From Apostichopus japonicus (lineage: Eukaryota > Echinodermata > Holothuroidea > Aspidochirotida > Stichopodidae): DNA of 64,000 bases. The DNA lies in contig NC_092576.1 of NCBI RefSeq assembly GCF_037975245.1, positions 18,654,611 through 18,718,610 on the forward strand. The letters run 5' to 3'. Position numbers and translations under genes: made by a program. Position 1 is the first letter of the stretch, and each line of letters opens with the position of its first letter. The notes under the pieces were generated by a model. It searched no databases. It had not been told where the DNA came from and saw nothing but the letters and a program-made list of their open reading frames with translations. Shown in pieces: positions 26,245 to 39,460 of the stretch.

Positions 26245-27920
26245 TGGAGACGTACGGAAAGACTCTTTCTTATCTCTCTTTCTCTTTTCATATTTTGTTA
26301 AACGATGCTACTCTGATGTTACATATTTGTTTTTTAAGCACACCGAATGAATAATGTAAATTTTAACATAATTTTGTTGGTTGAAAATAGTTAGATTGAA
26401 TGTAAACAAGGTTATCTTTTTGACGATGTTTTCAATTATCGATATTTCTATTATTTGGTGTCAATGATTTCTTTTACCATTATAACTGAGTGTCTTTACA
26501 TTATATAGTTATCGGTCTTAACTAATTTGATCAAAACATGGGCCCTGCAGGGCACAACATAATGTACTTTATTTTTGAACACGATGTCTTCCAGAATCCC
26601 CTACAAATCTGTACGCAACCACGCACTTCATTCTAACGAATTCCCCATGTACAGTATATCTTAAGTCATTGTCTCATAAAACTGCTATCATTTCATATTC
26701 ACAACTTGAGAACATAAACAGACGCACACCATTCTAATAAGTTGTATATGACTGAAGTCATCGAATGCCCTTTGTACAGTGATAGGTACCGAAGTGTACT
26801 GTGGTCGGTCTGGAAACAGTGTTCAAAATGATTTAGTCTACACTCATTATATATTTCAAGTTTAATTAGTATTTTATCTCTCTCTTTTACTGTATGATAT
26901 AGTTGACTTTGTATTTCTTTAACTTTTTATTATTACAGCGTTTTCTGTTTCGCATGATTGGATTATTTTTTGCTCTTTGTTGTTCATATAACGAAAAATC
27001 AATATAAAAAGAAACATCGTATTTGTAGGTAGAGGAAAGTAATGAAGTAAGACTTTAACATTATGTTTATACATTATGTTTATAATTCATGCTACCTTTA
27101 CTGATAACAGACCCTTTATTTACTTACCATTGAAATATATTAATGTTAATATCTGTCTATGTGAATGTTTATGTAGAACAGACGATACTGAAACCATCGC
27201 ACAGGAACGTCAATGGAACAACAATAAATAAAAGGAATAATGCAGTAAACATTCAATATTCTCTTGTAAGGATAAGTTGTTTCCGAACACTTCAGTTAAG
27301 TTTACTGGAGTAAACGATCGTAGATAGATAACTTTCGAGAACCCAGCCAGAAAATAGAACATTGTGAAACTATTTACAGGATAACAAATGCTGTAGTTAA
27401 TTTAATCAATGACCAATTTCCAAGATGACTTAATTGAGTTAACTAAGTCATTGTATTCCAGAAAGTGAATACTAATTCCAGAAAGATTCTCAATAAATTT
27501 CAATAGTAGAAAGTTACCATTAGTAGTAAATATTTCGTTAAAAACAAGACTTCACCCTGTACCCAATGTTGATAATCCAATGTTTTTAACTCCCCCCCCC
27601 CCCACCCCTTTATCGTTTTAACCGTACTACAAACGTACTACTGTTTTCATGATAATTGACTAAACAAGAATGAGACAAGAGTTTATTGTTTTATTTGTAT
27701 TTTATCTGTTTTTGTGTATTACATTGTGATTTAAAGTTGCTTTTGTATTTATTAACATGCTTGTTGTTACAGCGTTTTCTAGGAATTAATTGATGGACGT
27801 GATAAACGAGGGAAGTACAAAAACGGAAAAACTTCTAATTAAAAAAACACTACTTAAGTTTGTGAAATTACTTTATTTGACTAACCGATGATAGCAACAA
27901 CTATTGAGCAAAGCTAAGTT
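26245..27920 (+). other. 3' flank of gene B
   Basis: The polyadenylation position equivalent to AATAAA in A and C reads AATAAT near 26350. Two acceptor-like cag|CGTTTTCT sites are at 26936-26938 and 27770-27772. The block matches the flanks of A, C and D. No gene is seen. Confidence 0.55.
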
Positions 27921-28010
27921 TTTACATACAATCATCACAGCCTATCATGTAATTTGATTCCATGACGTTATATGTCCCCGAGGTACTGCATACTATACCC
28001 AGGTAATTAT

Positions 28011-28733
<723 letters not shown>

Positions 28734-29700
28734 TCTGTTTTTGATGACATATTTGCCTTAATCTAGAGATTCTTACCTGAATCCTACCCATATTGTAATT
28801 TATTAAATTGCAAACCGATGGTTAGGCAGATTTCCTATTAACTTAGTGTGGTGTCAGTCTACCATATGGTCGAAGATAACAGCAATAACGAAAGTATTCC
28901 ATGGATATCTTATAAATGCGTCACAATTTTAGCTAATAAACAGATGGCTAGGCTAGCTTACACCATTGACGTCTTGTGGTGTTAGGCAACCATGTAATCG
29001 AATGTAACAGAAATAATGAAAGTATTCCATGGATATCCTTATAACGCGTGACAATTTCAGCGAATAAACAGATGGTTAGGCTTAGCTAGATTTCTCATTG
29101 ACTCAGTGTGGTCTTAGGCTATCATGCTGAAGAAATTGAAAGAATTCTCACAATGATTATTTATTCATTCGTTTATTTCATAGAAGGAAAGGCTGACAAG
29201 GAATTTTACGAAATGTTAATGGTTTATAGACGGGATTATAGACGGCCTTTTACTAAACGTTTATTCCAAATGCGATCAAATTGCGCGAATCGCGTAATCT
29301 CGCGGCTAATGCGAACCATGGGCCTGAATAATAGATAGCAGTAGTAACAACTGTTTAAGAGCTACATTCGATATTTATATGGTCTGATCCAATAGACGTG
29401 GAGAGCAAACTAATGCAGCTGCGGCAGTGCGATGCTAGTAGTGATGTTACTTATATGAAGTTATTAACAAGTTAATGAAAGAAACAAAAGCAAATAGAAA
29501 TGACTGAGGAAGGTTTTATACCTTATCTAACACCAACGTATTTAAAAAAGAAAACATTGTCAGTAGAGAATATCATTCATTTATCATGGAATCCAATATA
29601 TAATTTATTTTCCGGGTACCTGGATTCCGGTTGGGGAACGGCTCTCGGGTACCCGGTTACCGATTTTGGATCCGTGTAAACAGATATATATATATCATAG
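28734..29700. repeat. 126-bp tandem repeat and spacer
   Basis: About two and a half units start with 'gatgg(t/c)tagg' at 28817, 28943 and 29071 and share 'gaaagtattccatggatatc' and 'aataaacagatgg'. From 29200 to 29700 nothing recognisable is seen; the open frame at 29108-29338 has no domain. Confidence 0.75.
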
Positions 29701-29739
29701 AACCGGCAAAATCTGAACAAAACTACTGAGCCAAACATA

Positions 29740-29979
29740 CAACCGTCTTGATACTTAAGGCAGCTAAAATTACGTTTGATAAAACTGAATATTCAGTTTG
29801 AAAAGTGGATAATATCACCAGACTAGACAATTATATTACCACTATATAGTTTCTTTTCAATCGTACTTTGAAATAACGATAACGTACCACGGCTGTATTT
29901 AGCATTCCTATAACATATTCACAACGTAAGCGTTCTCACCAATTGGCAGGTTTTACTAAGTGCGAGGACATTATTCATT
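29740..29979 (+). promoter_or_regulatory. 5' flank/promoter region of gene C
   Basis: The longest version of the conserved upstream block. It contains a TATA-like ctatatag near 29840, 'ataacgataacgtaccacgg', 'aacgtaagcgttctcaccaa' and 'gtgcgaggacattattcatt' directly before the ATG. B and D lack about 75 bp of it; the relic at 12345 keeps it. Confidence 0.55.
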
Positions 29980-29986
29980 ATGACTG
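29980..29986 (+). CDS. Gene C exon 1 (7 coding bases)
   Basis: ATGACTG then donor GTAAGT at 29987, phase 1, as in genes B and D. Confidence 0.8.
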
Positions 29987-32900
29987 GTAAGTTTGTAAAT
30001 AAAAAAGAGACAGTGAATGATTTGTTAACATTATTATATTTGAACTCCTTTATGAATATAATATCGCAATACTTGTTCATTATAGCTGAAGAAACCAAGT
30101 GTACCTGCATACGTTTGATACATAATTTATGCCATGTAAGATTTACATATGGTACATAACACACAATGGCGCACCTGTTAATGGCAAAGGCGAAACCTTT
30201 GCTTTGCTTTGACACTGGATACTAGTTAAACGGAGAACTGTACCTTCAGACCTATGACCTCGGGACCACGGGAAAACAACTATGACGATGACATTTGCAG
30301 GGACTATGACGGCTATGATGGTAATGGTAATGACGGTCCAAAGACGAGTGCCATGACGATATGTATGACAATGACGATGATGGTGACACTAAAGATCACA
30401 ATGCCGAAGAACGATGACTATGACGACGATAAAGTCAATGACGACTAGGATGATGATGACGATGACGTTGACGATAACAATGACGATGAATATAATTAAT
30501 ATTTTAATACGTAAATCGTAATGCACATGGCTAGCCTGCAGTAAACGTATATCAAGCAGTGATGTCACACTTTTAAGTACAAAGGAGGGTGCTAACATTA
30601 TTGCTTTTACTTGAATTGTCATGTGTTTGCATGTTGTACCAAGTATGGCTTAACTACAGTGTATTTTTATGTATAGTTTAACTAGTATATATGTATGTAT
30701 GGCTTAACTACAGTGTATGTGTAGGTATGGCTTAACTACTGTGTAATTGTATTTAATAATTGTGAACATATCGAGGCCGTTAAAGAGCATGTCTCTTTAC
30801 TTTCGACATTCAATAGTTTAGTACATCATAGGTACTTCCATAATAAATAAAGTGCGTAAGATTAAATCCAACCTTAAATCCATTAGGTCTATGTTGCAAT
30901 ATCTTGTGCTAATCATATAAAGGCACGTATAGAGACTATGTCAATGCAATCGTTTAAACAGTTTTCATTTCATGGTGGCACACCCCAGACGCCCTTGTTA
31001 TCTAGCCAATTAGTTCAGGGATACAATTCTAGCATTATTTGAAGTCTAGACACATAACATATCTTCTGCCTCCACAACTGACTGTTTTGTTCCAACAGTT
31101 GACGTCAATTATCCACCTTAGAAGCGAACGTATCATTATAATAGTAATGCATTCTCGTCGATTAATATTGCATAAGTTCACAACCGTTGTAGTGACAGCA
31201 TGTCATCCTAGTTCCACAATCAACTTGAAAATATTGATGATGACAGTTTGTGTGCGAATGTACATTGAGACGTTATTCACATGCCTCTTTCGCTTTTGGT
31301 TACAAAATGTGCTTTATAATTTTGACCAACAGTTTGTGGAAGAAGCATATACCGGCAAGGTTCGCGTTTGTCCGAGAAAAAACGGTCGCAACTTGTTGGG
31401 CGACTTTTTTGTGTCAAATTTGGGAGTAACTTTTAAAATTCCTGTTGTAACAATCATGACTATAGTAACTTGGCTTTTGCATGTTTTATTAATTGATTTT
31501 ACACTGAAAAAATCATTCTGTGATGTTATCAATGCATAGCCCACTCTTCTCACTTATTCGTAATGTAGGGATGGCTCATTAAATGAATAATTATTAGAAT
31601 AAAACGTTCAACGATATATTAACGTTAACGTTTGGCTAAACAGTACATTGGGGTGGGTGTGGTAGGCTGAAGAACAATTGTTAAAAGTGATGGCATCATT
31701 ATACTACCGAGCCTAGCCTAGGAGTAGGAGGTCAGCGTTACAAATTACAGATAGTAGTAAGTTGAGTCTCGTCTATCCGACAAGTTCAGTGATTAACCTC
31801 CGCCACGTATCACGATCTTGCGCAAGGTTTATTGCTTCCTCGAAATTGTTAATATTAATGTCCTTAAACTGCGACTTTATTTTTCCAAGCAAGGTAGTTA
31901 AGGGCATTCCTACTGGTTTAGCAGTATCTCTATCTGTAATTACAGATAGACTATACTTTAATATTGAAAAATGGTGTAATGATTATTGCAAGAATATTCA
32001 AGGTAGGTTAATTTTTGAGTGGATTTTGTGTCGCATTTTTGGTCGTAACAATAAGTAACACTACATTTAGTTTTAAGACGGAACCATATTTTTGGTCGTC
32101 AGTATGCAATCTCTGGTCGTGAAGAAAATACCGATTTAGGCGTAAAACGTTAACCTTGTATGCCGGAAATTATGTAAAGGGATTGAATTAGTTCCTCTTT
32201 TAAAATTGAAAAAAAGTATATCTGAATTGTTTCTTTTGATGGCATAATTATACAAAGTAAACCACTTCCTTATACTTCTGAACGAGACATTCAATGCACC
32301 ATTAACACGCCTTTGAATTGATTTTATATATGCAACCTTATTTACATATCGTACTCATTGTTTGAGAATTTGGCTTGCGTGACAGTGATGTATATGAAAT
32401 GTGTACAAAGCACGCACACAGTGATTTTTTTCTGAAGTGTATTTAATAAACCCCACACTATATACAGTGAAAGCAAGGCATATCAAACATTTGGTTTAAA
32501 ATGGCACTGTAGGCCTATTGAGTTTTAACATATTTGGACGTTGTCACATTAGCTTTGAAAGCATGCAGGTCAACAAAAATTTGTGTTGGTTATTTGTATT
32601 CCAAATCCACCATCAATTTCTTCATACTTATTTTTTTTTAAGATGATAGGATATCATATCAAATACGTTTACACATACAAAAGTTAATACATAAAACGAT
32701 AAAACAAACATACTTCAACAAACTGGCCAAGCATTGACTAAAATAAAGAGGAATAATGTTTAGATGATACAGTAGGTTTTAATATAAAATACATCTACAC
32801 ATACAAAAAAATAATACATTAAACGATATAAGAAACAGACTTCAACAAACAGTCCAATCATTAACTAATATCAAAGGGAAAATGTTAATATGATAGGATA

Positions 32901-34325
32901 TAATATAAAATACATTTACACATACAAGAGTTTATACATAATACGATATTAGAAGCAGACTTCAACAAACAGTCCAAGCATTGACTAATATAAAAGGGAA
33001 AATGTTAAGATGATAGGATATACTACAAAATACATCTACACATACAACAAATAATACATAAAATGATATAAGAAACAGACTACAACAAACATTCTAAGTG
33101 CTTGGATGGAATGTATAAAGCAGCATCGTACATAAATGAGTTACTGTAAACTTACGTTTGGTATTGTGTGTGGATTTCTTAGATTTCTGCTCGATTTTTG
33201 CAGGAGACTTTTTAGTTCAGTATACAAAGAGTGATTATATTACTGTAATGAATCTTATTTGCCATTCTTGTAAACTCAGTTCTTGCAGCAGCATTTACAT
33301 TTTCTAAAAGTGTATCCAGACAGGCACTGCATAGATCCCATGTGCCAGGGTAGAATAAATAGTTTCGGAAACATTTTCCTTAGCATTTTGGTTAAAAAGA
33401 GACACAACGTAAGCGACACTAGATATAATATACTTTTTTAATACCTTGATACATTGCAAGAAAAGGTCAAACTGTCGTCGCTGTATACTTCCAGTTCTAG
33501 GAGTAATAGGTTAACAAACGCACGGAACAATGTTACCACTCAAATTAATATATATATTCCAGATCAACAGCCTCCTCCATATGATGAAAAGTCGGGAAAT
33601 CCGCCTCAACAAGGTTACCCGCCTCAACTAGGTTACCCGCCTCAACAAGGTTACCCGCCTCAACAAGGTTACCCGCCTCAACAAGGTTACCCGCCTCAAC
33701 AAGGTTACCCGCCTCAACAAGGTTACCCGCCTCAACAAGGTTACCCGCCTCAACAAGGTTACCCGCCTCAACAAGGTTACCCGCCTCAGCAACAACAAGT
33801 TACAGTGGTACGTATAAGACTGATATTAACTATTGAGAAAATGTAGTTAGGGCTACAAGCAATGATAATATTATTTCTTTTTTTAATTGTATCTCTCAAA
33901 GGAATATTCATAGGCAGATGTTCTAACGTTAGGTATTAGCAATATTGTCAAACATGATCACAGCATATTTACAATCCATATCTCAATATATCGGCCCATT
34001 TAATTTATTATACAAAACTAATTATTTTTACAGCTTGATAATTACACTGCCGACCGCAGGACTTGTTTAAATAAAGTCTTTCACAATCGAAACCTGAAAT
34101 GAGATGTCAATGTTATATTAGAATACAAACTTTAGCTTATTAGATATCCATTAGGAGTTACACTTAGGCGTGGAAGCAATTGACATGTCGAAGACAGAAA
34201 AGAGAAAGATATGGTTTGGAACCTATAGGCGCCATACCTTTGAACATATAGCCGTGATAGTCTACTTATATTGATGAAATACTTTTAATACTATAAGGGC
34301 AATACATTTTTTTGACATTTAAGTT

Positions 34326-34408
<83 letters not shown>

Positions 34409-36240
34409 CAATTAGGTTCATGACTTTTCTGCTGTTGTGTTCGGCATGTTAGTTTCAAATATGACTCGCTAATAATTATGTAAGTCGCTATAATTCTGTT
34501 ATACTATTAAATGCTGATATTTATGTAGACATTCCTACACATACTTGACATCTCTATACAATCATGGAATATTTGGCTCTTCTTTTTAAACAACAACAAC
34601 GGGATTATCACCTATGTAATGTTCTATAGTTTGCATTATTATAATCCTGGGCTCACTAAGGTTATAAATGATTCTCCGTTTGATTGGCATTTTCTTACTC
34701 CACACCAGCAGAACACGAGCGAGTGCAGGATTTGAAAATGGAGGAACGTGGCCATGGTGTCGTTTAAATCGAGCTGGAATGTGGGGAAGTGTGTGTGCGT
34801 GAGATCATTACTAATATTACTCAACATTGGTTATTTATGACATCATAACACTGTTACAGACATGATACTGTTATGATATACTAATGGCCGATAGTACCAC
34901 GATGTATTTTGTTACATGTATAGTTTGCTATGCAAAGTTGCTAATCTTGCTATATTTCCCGTATATAGATCAACACTGTCGCTGCCGCCACACAGCCTGC
35001 TCCTGTCACAATTGTTCGTACAACCCAGGTACAACCTAATGACCACTTGGTATTTGCAATTCTGGTCACCATTTTCTGTTTCTTTCCTACTGGTATCGTG
35101 GCTATTGTATTTGCAGCTAAAGTAAGTATTTTATGAGAATCATTGCCTTTCTAGCATATTCCTGGCTAGTACATGTATGATCAGATTTAAAACCCTTTGC
35201 TTCGTTTCCTACATTAAATATCTTCAGTGTTGCACATTAATATGCTAGAACAACTGGTCATCTTTAACATGAGAATGTCTTGAGAGGTCAGACCCTCTCG
35301 TCCCCTACCGTCTCAAACCCCTCACCGAACTCCCTCCCCTCCCCCACCAAAAAATTAAAACTTGCGTAAAACTTTAGAAGCTAATTAAAATTTGACTCAG
35401 CAGGCCTATTGGAGAACTTTATAGCAGTCTCTTGTTAATTGTGCATAACTCTTTATTACCAGTTCAATAGTACTATAACCCTTATAATCCCCGTATATAT
35501 TAATCCGCCGGAGAATAGTATAGTGTCATCATTTTAATTTTGGAAAAAAAAATCCTGGACCCCAAAACCCAGTCTGATATTGTTTTTGCATTGTGAAAGT
35601 AGTGCACGTAGTCAATGATGTAGCATTTATGAGGGAAGAGTGAGTAAGGCGAAGGGTATGGGTAAGGGTAGTGGGAAGGAAAGGTTGGTCTATGCAGGAG
35701 CATAGCCTACCTTCGTACTAGAGAGAGAAAAAAATGTCCCATTTTGTATAGAGTCATGGACTTTAAGTTTTATTATAATATTGGTACATGATTTTTCATT
35801 TTTCAAAATGGTGTTATCATCTTCATCATTTTAACCCTAATTGATTATACGACTTTTCATGCGTGTGTTATATATGCAAGGCATTTATAAGAAAGTTTTG
35901 GGGAGAGGAGAAGGCACATGTTGGCATGTTAATTGAGGCTACGGCCCTGTGTGATATAAATGACGTAAAGAAGTTACATTACGGTACGTATGGGTATAGG
36001 CATACGCAGGTATATCACATATCAGTGACAGAAAAGCTTGAACAGTCTTCTTTTTCAAATGATAAATTGTCTATTTATATCTTTCCATGTTTATTTCTTG
36101 TCAAGGTGAGAAGCCTTTTCAGGAGTGGTGACATACAAGGTGCCGAGCAAGCCTCTGCAAGCGCTAAGGTGTGGTCGGTGATCTCCCTTGTTATCGGTAT
36201 TATTTGGATCGTTGTTGTCTCAATTGTTGAAGCTGTTTAA
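29980..36240 (+). CDS. CD225/dispanin two-pass membrane protein, gene C (intact)
   Basis: CDS: 29980-29986, 33563-33807, 34969-35121 and 36106-36240, 540 bp, 179 residues. It has the same architecture as gene B: Met-Thr-Asp, [12 protein letters not shown] with PPPY, ten hexapeptide units (the second is PPQLGY), a short Gln end and VTV, linker [12 protein letters not shown], membrane segment 1 with DHLVF and CFFPTG in place of DYL and CFLPTG, loop [20 protein letters not shown] with KVWS, and a final helix ending [10 protein letters not shown]. This is the most divergent intact paralogue; the C-terminus ends at the helix without the Ser/Thr-rich tail. AATAAA is at 36363-36368. A cassette exon candidate is at 31946-32002. 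The absence of transposons in intron 2 makes it the best guide to the ancestral gene structure. Confidence 0.9.
30230..30500 (+). repeat. GAC/GAT-rich tract in intron 1 of gene C
   Basis: Repetitive 'tgacgatgac' sequence gives Asp-rich open frames on the plus strand and Ile/Val-rich frames on the minus strand. It is homologous to 54108-54377 in relic E. It is taken as non-coding intron sequence. Confidence 0.6.
31946..32002 (+). CDS. Gene C candidate cassette exon, 57 bp
   Basis: Acceptor gtaattacag, donor GTAGGT, symmetrical phase 1. It reads [18 protein letters not shown], with Trp in place of Arg in B. Confidence 0.5.
32641..33085 (+). repeat. Intron 1 ~121-bp tandem repeat, 4 units (gene C)
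   Basis: Units recur at about 32661, 32787, 32908 and 33028 with 'aaatac(a/g)t(c/t)tacacatac' and 'cttcaacaaac(a/t)'. Genes B and D have two units. Confidence 0.75.
33563..33807 (+). CDS. Gene C proline-repeat exon (10 units)
   Basis: Acceptor atattccag, donor GTACGT at 33808, 245 bp, phase 1 to 0. [12 protein letters not shown], then ten 18-bp units starting at 33601, then PPQQQQVTV. Confidence 0.9.
34328..34405. repeat. (AT)n microsatellite, intron 2 of gene C
   Basis: Pure TA dinucleotide tract. The equivalent place in B has only a short gtatatac, and D has an expanded tract (60900-60958). Confidence 0.95.
34969..35121 (+). CDS. Gene C membrane-segment-1 exon
   Basis: 153 bp, phase 0-0, acceptor cgtatatag, donor GTAAGT at 35122. 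[20 protein letters not shown], then [18 protein letters not shown] and [13 protein letters not shown]. Confidence 0.92.
36106..36240 (+). CDS. Gene C loop/membrane-segment-2 exon
   Basis: Acceptor cttgtcaag, 135 bp including [47 protein letters not shown]. Confidence 0.92.
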   Translation: MRSLFRSGDIQGAEQASASAKVWSVISLVIGIIWIVVVSIVEAV

Positions 36241-38200
36241 TAGAGACGTATATGGAAAGAAAAAGAATATCTCATTATTCGCTCTTTTTTCTCTCTCTTT
36301 CTCTCTTTTTTTAAACTGTACTACTTAGATGTTACATATTTGTTTCTTAAGCACACCGAATGAATAAAGTAAATTTAAATAATGTTGTTGATTCAAAATA
36401 GTTAGACTAAATGAGAACCAGTTTATGTTATGATGATCTATTAAAATATCGATATTTCTATTAGTTGGTGTCAATGATTTCTTTTATCATTATAACTGAG
36501 TATCCTTATATGATATAGTCATCGTCTTAACTCCTTTAATCTACTCTATACACATGGGCTCCTGCATAATGTACTCTATTTTCGAACACGATGTCTTCCA
36601 GAATCCCCTACAAATCTGTACGCAACCATGTACTTCATTCTAACGACTTCCCTATGTACAGTATATCTTAAGTCATTGTCCCATAAACTGCTTTCATTTC
36701 ATATTCACAACTTGAGAACATAAACAGACGCACACCATTCTAATAATTTGTACATGACTGAAGTCATCGAATGCCATTTGTACAGTGATTAGGTACCGTA
36801 GTGTACTGTGGTCGGTCTGGAAAACAGTGTTCAAAATGATCTAGTCTATACTCATTACATATTTCAAGTTGAATTAGTATTTTATCTCTCTTTTTTACTG
36901 TATGATGTAGTTGCTTTTGTATTTCTCTAACTTTTTTATTATTACAGGGTTTTTCTGTTTCGCATGATTGGATTTTGTTTTGCTGTTTGTTGTTCATATA
37001 ACGAAAAATCAATATAAAAAGAAAAATTCATTTGTATTTGAAGGTAAAGATAAATAATGGAAGTAAAACTTTAACATTCTATATATACATTATGTTTATA
37101 ATTCATGCTACCTTTACTGATAAGAGACCCTATCTTTTCTTACCATTGAAATATATTAATGTTAATATCTGTCTGTGTCAATGTTTATGTAGAACAGACG
37201 ATACTGAAACCATCGAACAGGAACGTCAATGGAACAACAATAATTAAAAGGAATAAAGCAGTAAACATTCAACATTTCTCTTGTAAGGATAAGTTGTTTC
37301 CGAAAACTTCAAATAACATTTACGTTATGGATGACACGATGACTGGAGTAAACGATCGTAGATTGATTAACTTTCGAGAACCCAGCTAGATAATAGAAAA
37401 TTCTTGAAACTATTACGCTTACAGGATTACAATTGTTTGTAGTTAATTTGATCAAAGACCAATTTCCAAGATGACTAAACTAGATTTACTAAAAAATGAT
37501 TCCAGAGAGTGAATACTAATTACAGAGAATTTCTAAATAAATTTCTCTCCACCGGTAGAAAGTTACCATTAGGGTTAAATATATCGTTAACAAATATGAT
37601 GTCCTATTGCATACAATGTCGATAATTACATGGTTAGAACCTAAGTGTGGGTGTGTGTGTTTTTGCATTATAATTGACAAAAGATTAGGATTCGAGTTTG
37701 CTTTACTAGTATTTTATCTGTTTTAGTTTTCTATGTTTCACAGTGTGATGTACAGTTGCTTTATTTTTTTTTATTATTTTTTTTATTACAGCGTTTTCTG
37801 AGAAGTAAATGAAGAAGTTGATTAAAGAAGGAAGCGCAAAACGAAAAGGAAAAAGTACGTTTTTCATATTATGACCATGATTACATAGGCTATTCCTTTG
37901 AATAGTTTTCAACTTGTATACTAACGCTGTATGTCAACCTTGTACGCTAACGTTATATGCCAACATTGTATGCTTATCGTGTATGCATACCAATTAACTC
38001 AGTTGATGTCTGTCAGTTCCGTACTGTCGCGAATGTAAGTTTCAGTTTCGCTTTCTTCATTAAGACCACCGAACGCTCTCACCGACCTACTAATATCAAG
38101 TTAAAAGGTACATATTTAAACAAGCACATAAATAATCAATATTGTCATTTTTCATCTCAGCAATATATAATAATTACTAATTGAGTTTGTGACAATTATT
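36241..38200 (+). other. 3' flank of gene C
   Basis: AATAAA is at 36363-36368. Acceptor-like sites have AG at 36946-36947 (here followed by GGTTTTTCTG) and 37790-37791 (followed by CGTTTTCT). At 37905-38090 a segment of 'cgctaacgtta'/'caacattgtatg' words is repeated in inverted orientation at 43275-43565. No coding frame is conserved with the other flanks. Confidence 0.55.
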
Positions 38201-39460
38201 CATTCGTCTAACCTGCCATTATAGAAACATTTTATTGAGTCAAGCTAAGTTTCTGCATACAATTACCGCACCCTACACGTCTATTACAAACAGGATGCAG
38301 ATCTGTAACATTGGATAATGCTTATATTTCGTTCATCAAATATTCTTTGCTGGTAGCCTATATATCTATTACAGTTTCAAAACACACACAGAGACCCACA
38401 CATACCCACCAAGACAGACACACATTGAAAGAGGCTCACATACGGTAGTTTATATACTACCGTGATCCCTTTATTGCAACATTACGTGTAAAACGCTTGG
38501 AAATCCCCCGACGGATTCCCTATCTCCATCGGTGTTTGTTTCGTTTCTTTTGTAATGAATAGTTAAATAGAAGTTAAATACAAATAACATCAACAATGCA
38601 TACAAACAAATCGACGGACCGTCTTGCAGCTTGCAGTCATGCAGGGGTCGCACAACAATTAATTGCTCGCATTGACGTACACACTAAACTCGTTACTTTC
38701 CAAGGCCGCTAGAGCATAGATACGAGTTTTCACATTTTCTACCCACCATATAATAGCTGGCGGCTTGGGCTTATTACAGCACATTCAACTTTTGCCACCA
38801 TGACCGTTTTCGATTTTTACCTAGAAAAGCTCAAAGTTTAGCATAGTGCTCTCCAACCCATCTGCCAGAAGTCTCTGCGGAATCTTCTCGTTTTACCACC
38901 AACACCTTTTTAAATACCTTAAATCACCTTCAATCCTCCAATTTTTAATACCATCAGTAGTTTATGTCATCCTCTTCAACATCCAAGCAGATAAAGAAAT
39001 GATGATGAATCAGAAAATCCCCCCAAAGTTCCAATACAGTAGGTCACTTGAGGGTTATTTTCCGACAAAATCGTTAACCTCTCATGTGGACGTGCACTAC
39101 TCTAATTGTGGTGTGACACCTATATTATCGGTGACTGTGTATGGTACCCCCAGTCTTAATCTAGGAATTCCTATACTAACCTAAATTCAACAGACATAAT
39201 TTATGTTTGCATTCTATCTTCCTCTAAGACCTGGCATGGGCCCATTCTAGGCTCTCATGACTTTGTTTTGAGCAGAGTATGCCATATATGTGTGTAATAA
39301 TGAATCGTCTTTTCAAAGAGTTACTGGGAAGATATTGCACTGAATTTGCTTCTCACTTTGAATGCATAATTGACTTCCTTTAAGTTGCCATGACTCTCTG
39401 TCAATTAGTGGTCATACATAACATTCAGGCTTTGCATGCAGGTCCGAGCAGAAGGGGTTT
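38201..39460. other. Spacer without recognised gene
   Basis: Open frames (for example 38846-39184) show no domain, no repeat periodicity and no convincing splice context. Nothing could be supported. Confidence 0.35.

Noticed and set aside
26939-27007. Alternative last coding exon after cag|CGTTTTCT (RFLFRMIGLFFALCC)
   Set aside because: Genes C and D have one-base differences that change the frame, so coding constraint is not supported; kept only as a possible untranslated exon.
29108-29338. 76-residue basic frame
   Set aside because: No domain, overlaps the 126-bp tandem repeat, no splice or start support.
30254-30448. Asp-rich protein frame in intron 1 of gene C and in relic E
   Set aside because: Low-complexity GAC/GAT tract within the intron, with different frames and stops between copies.
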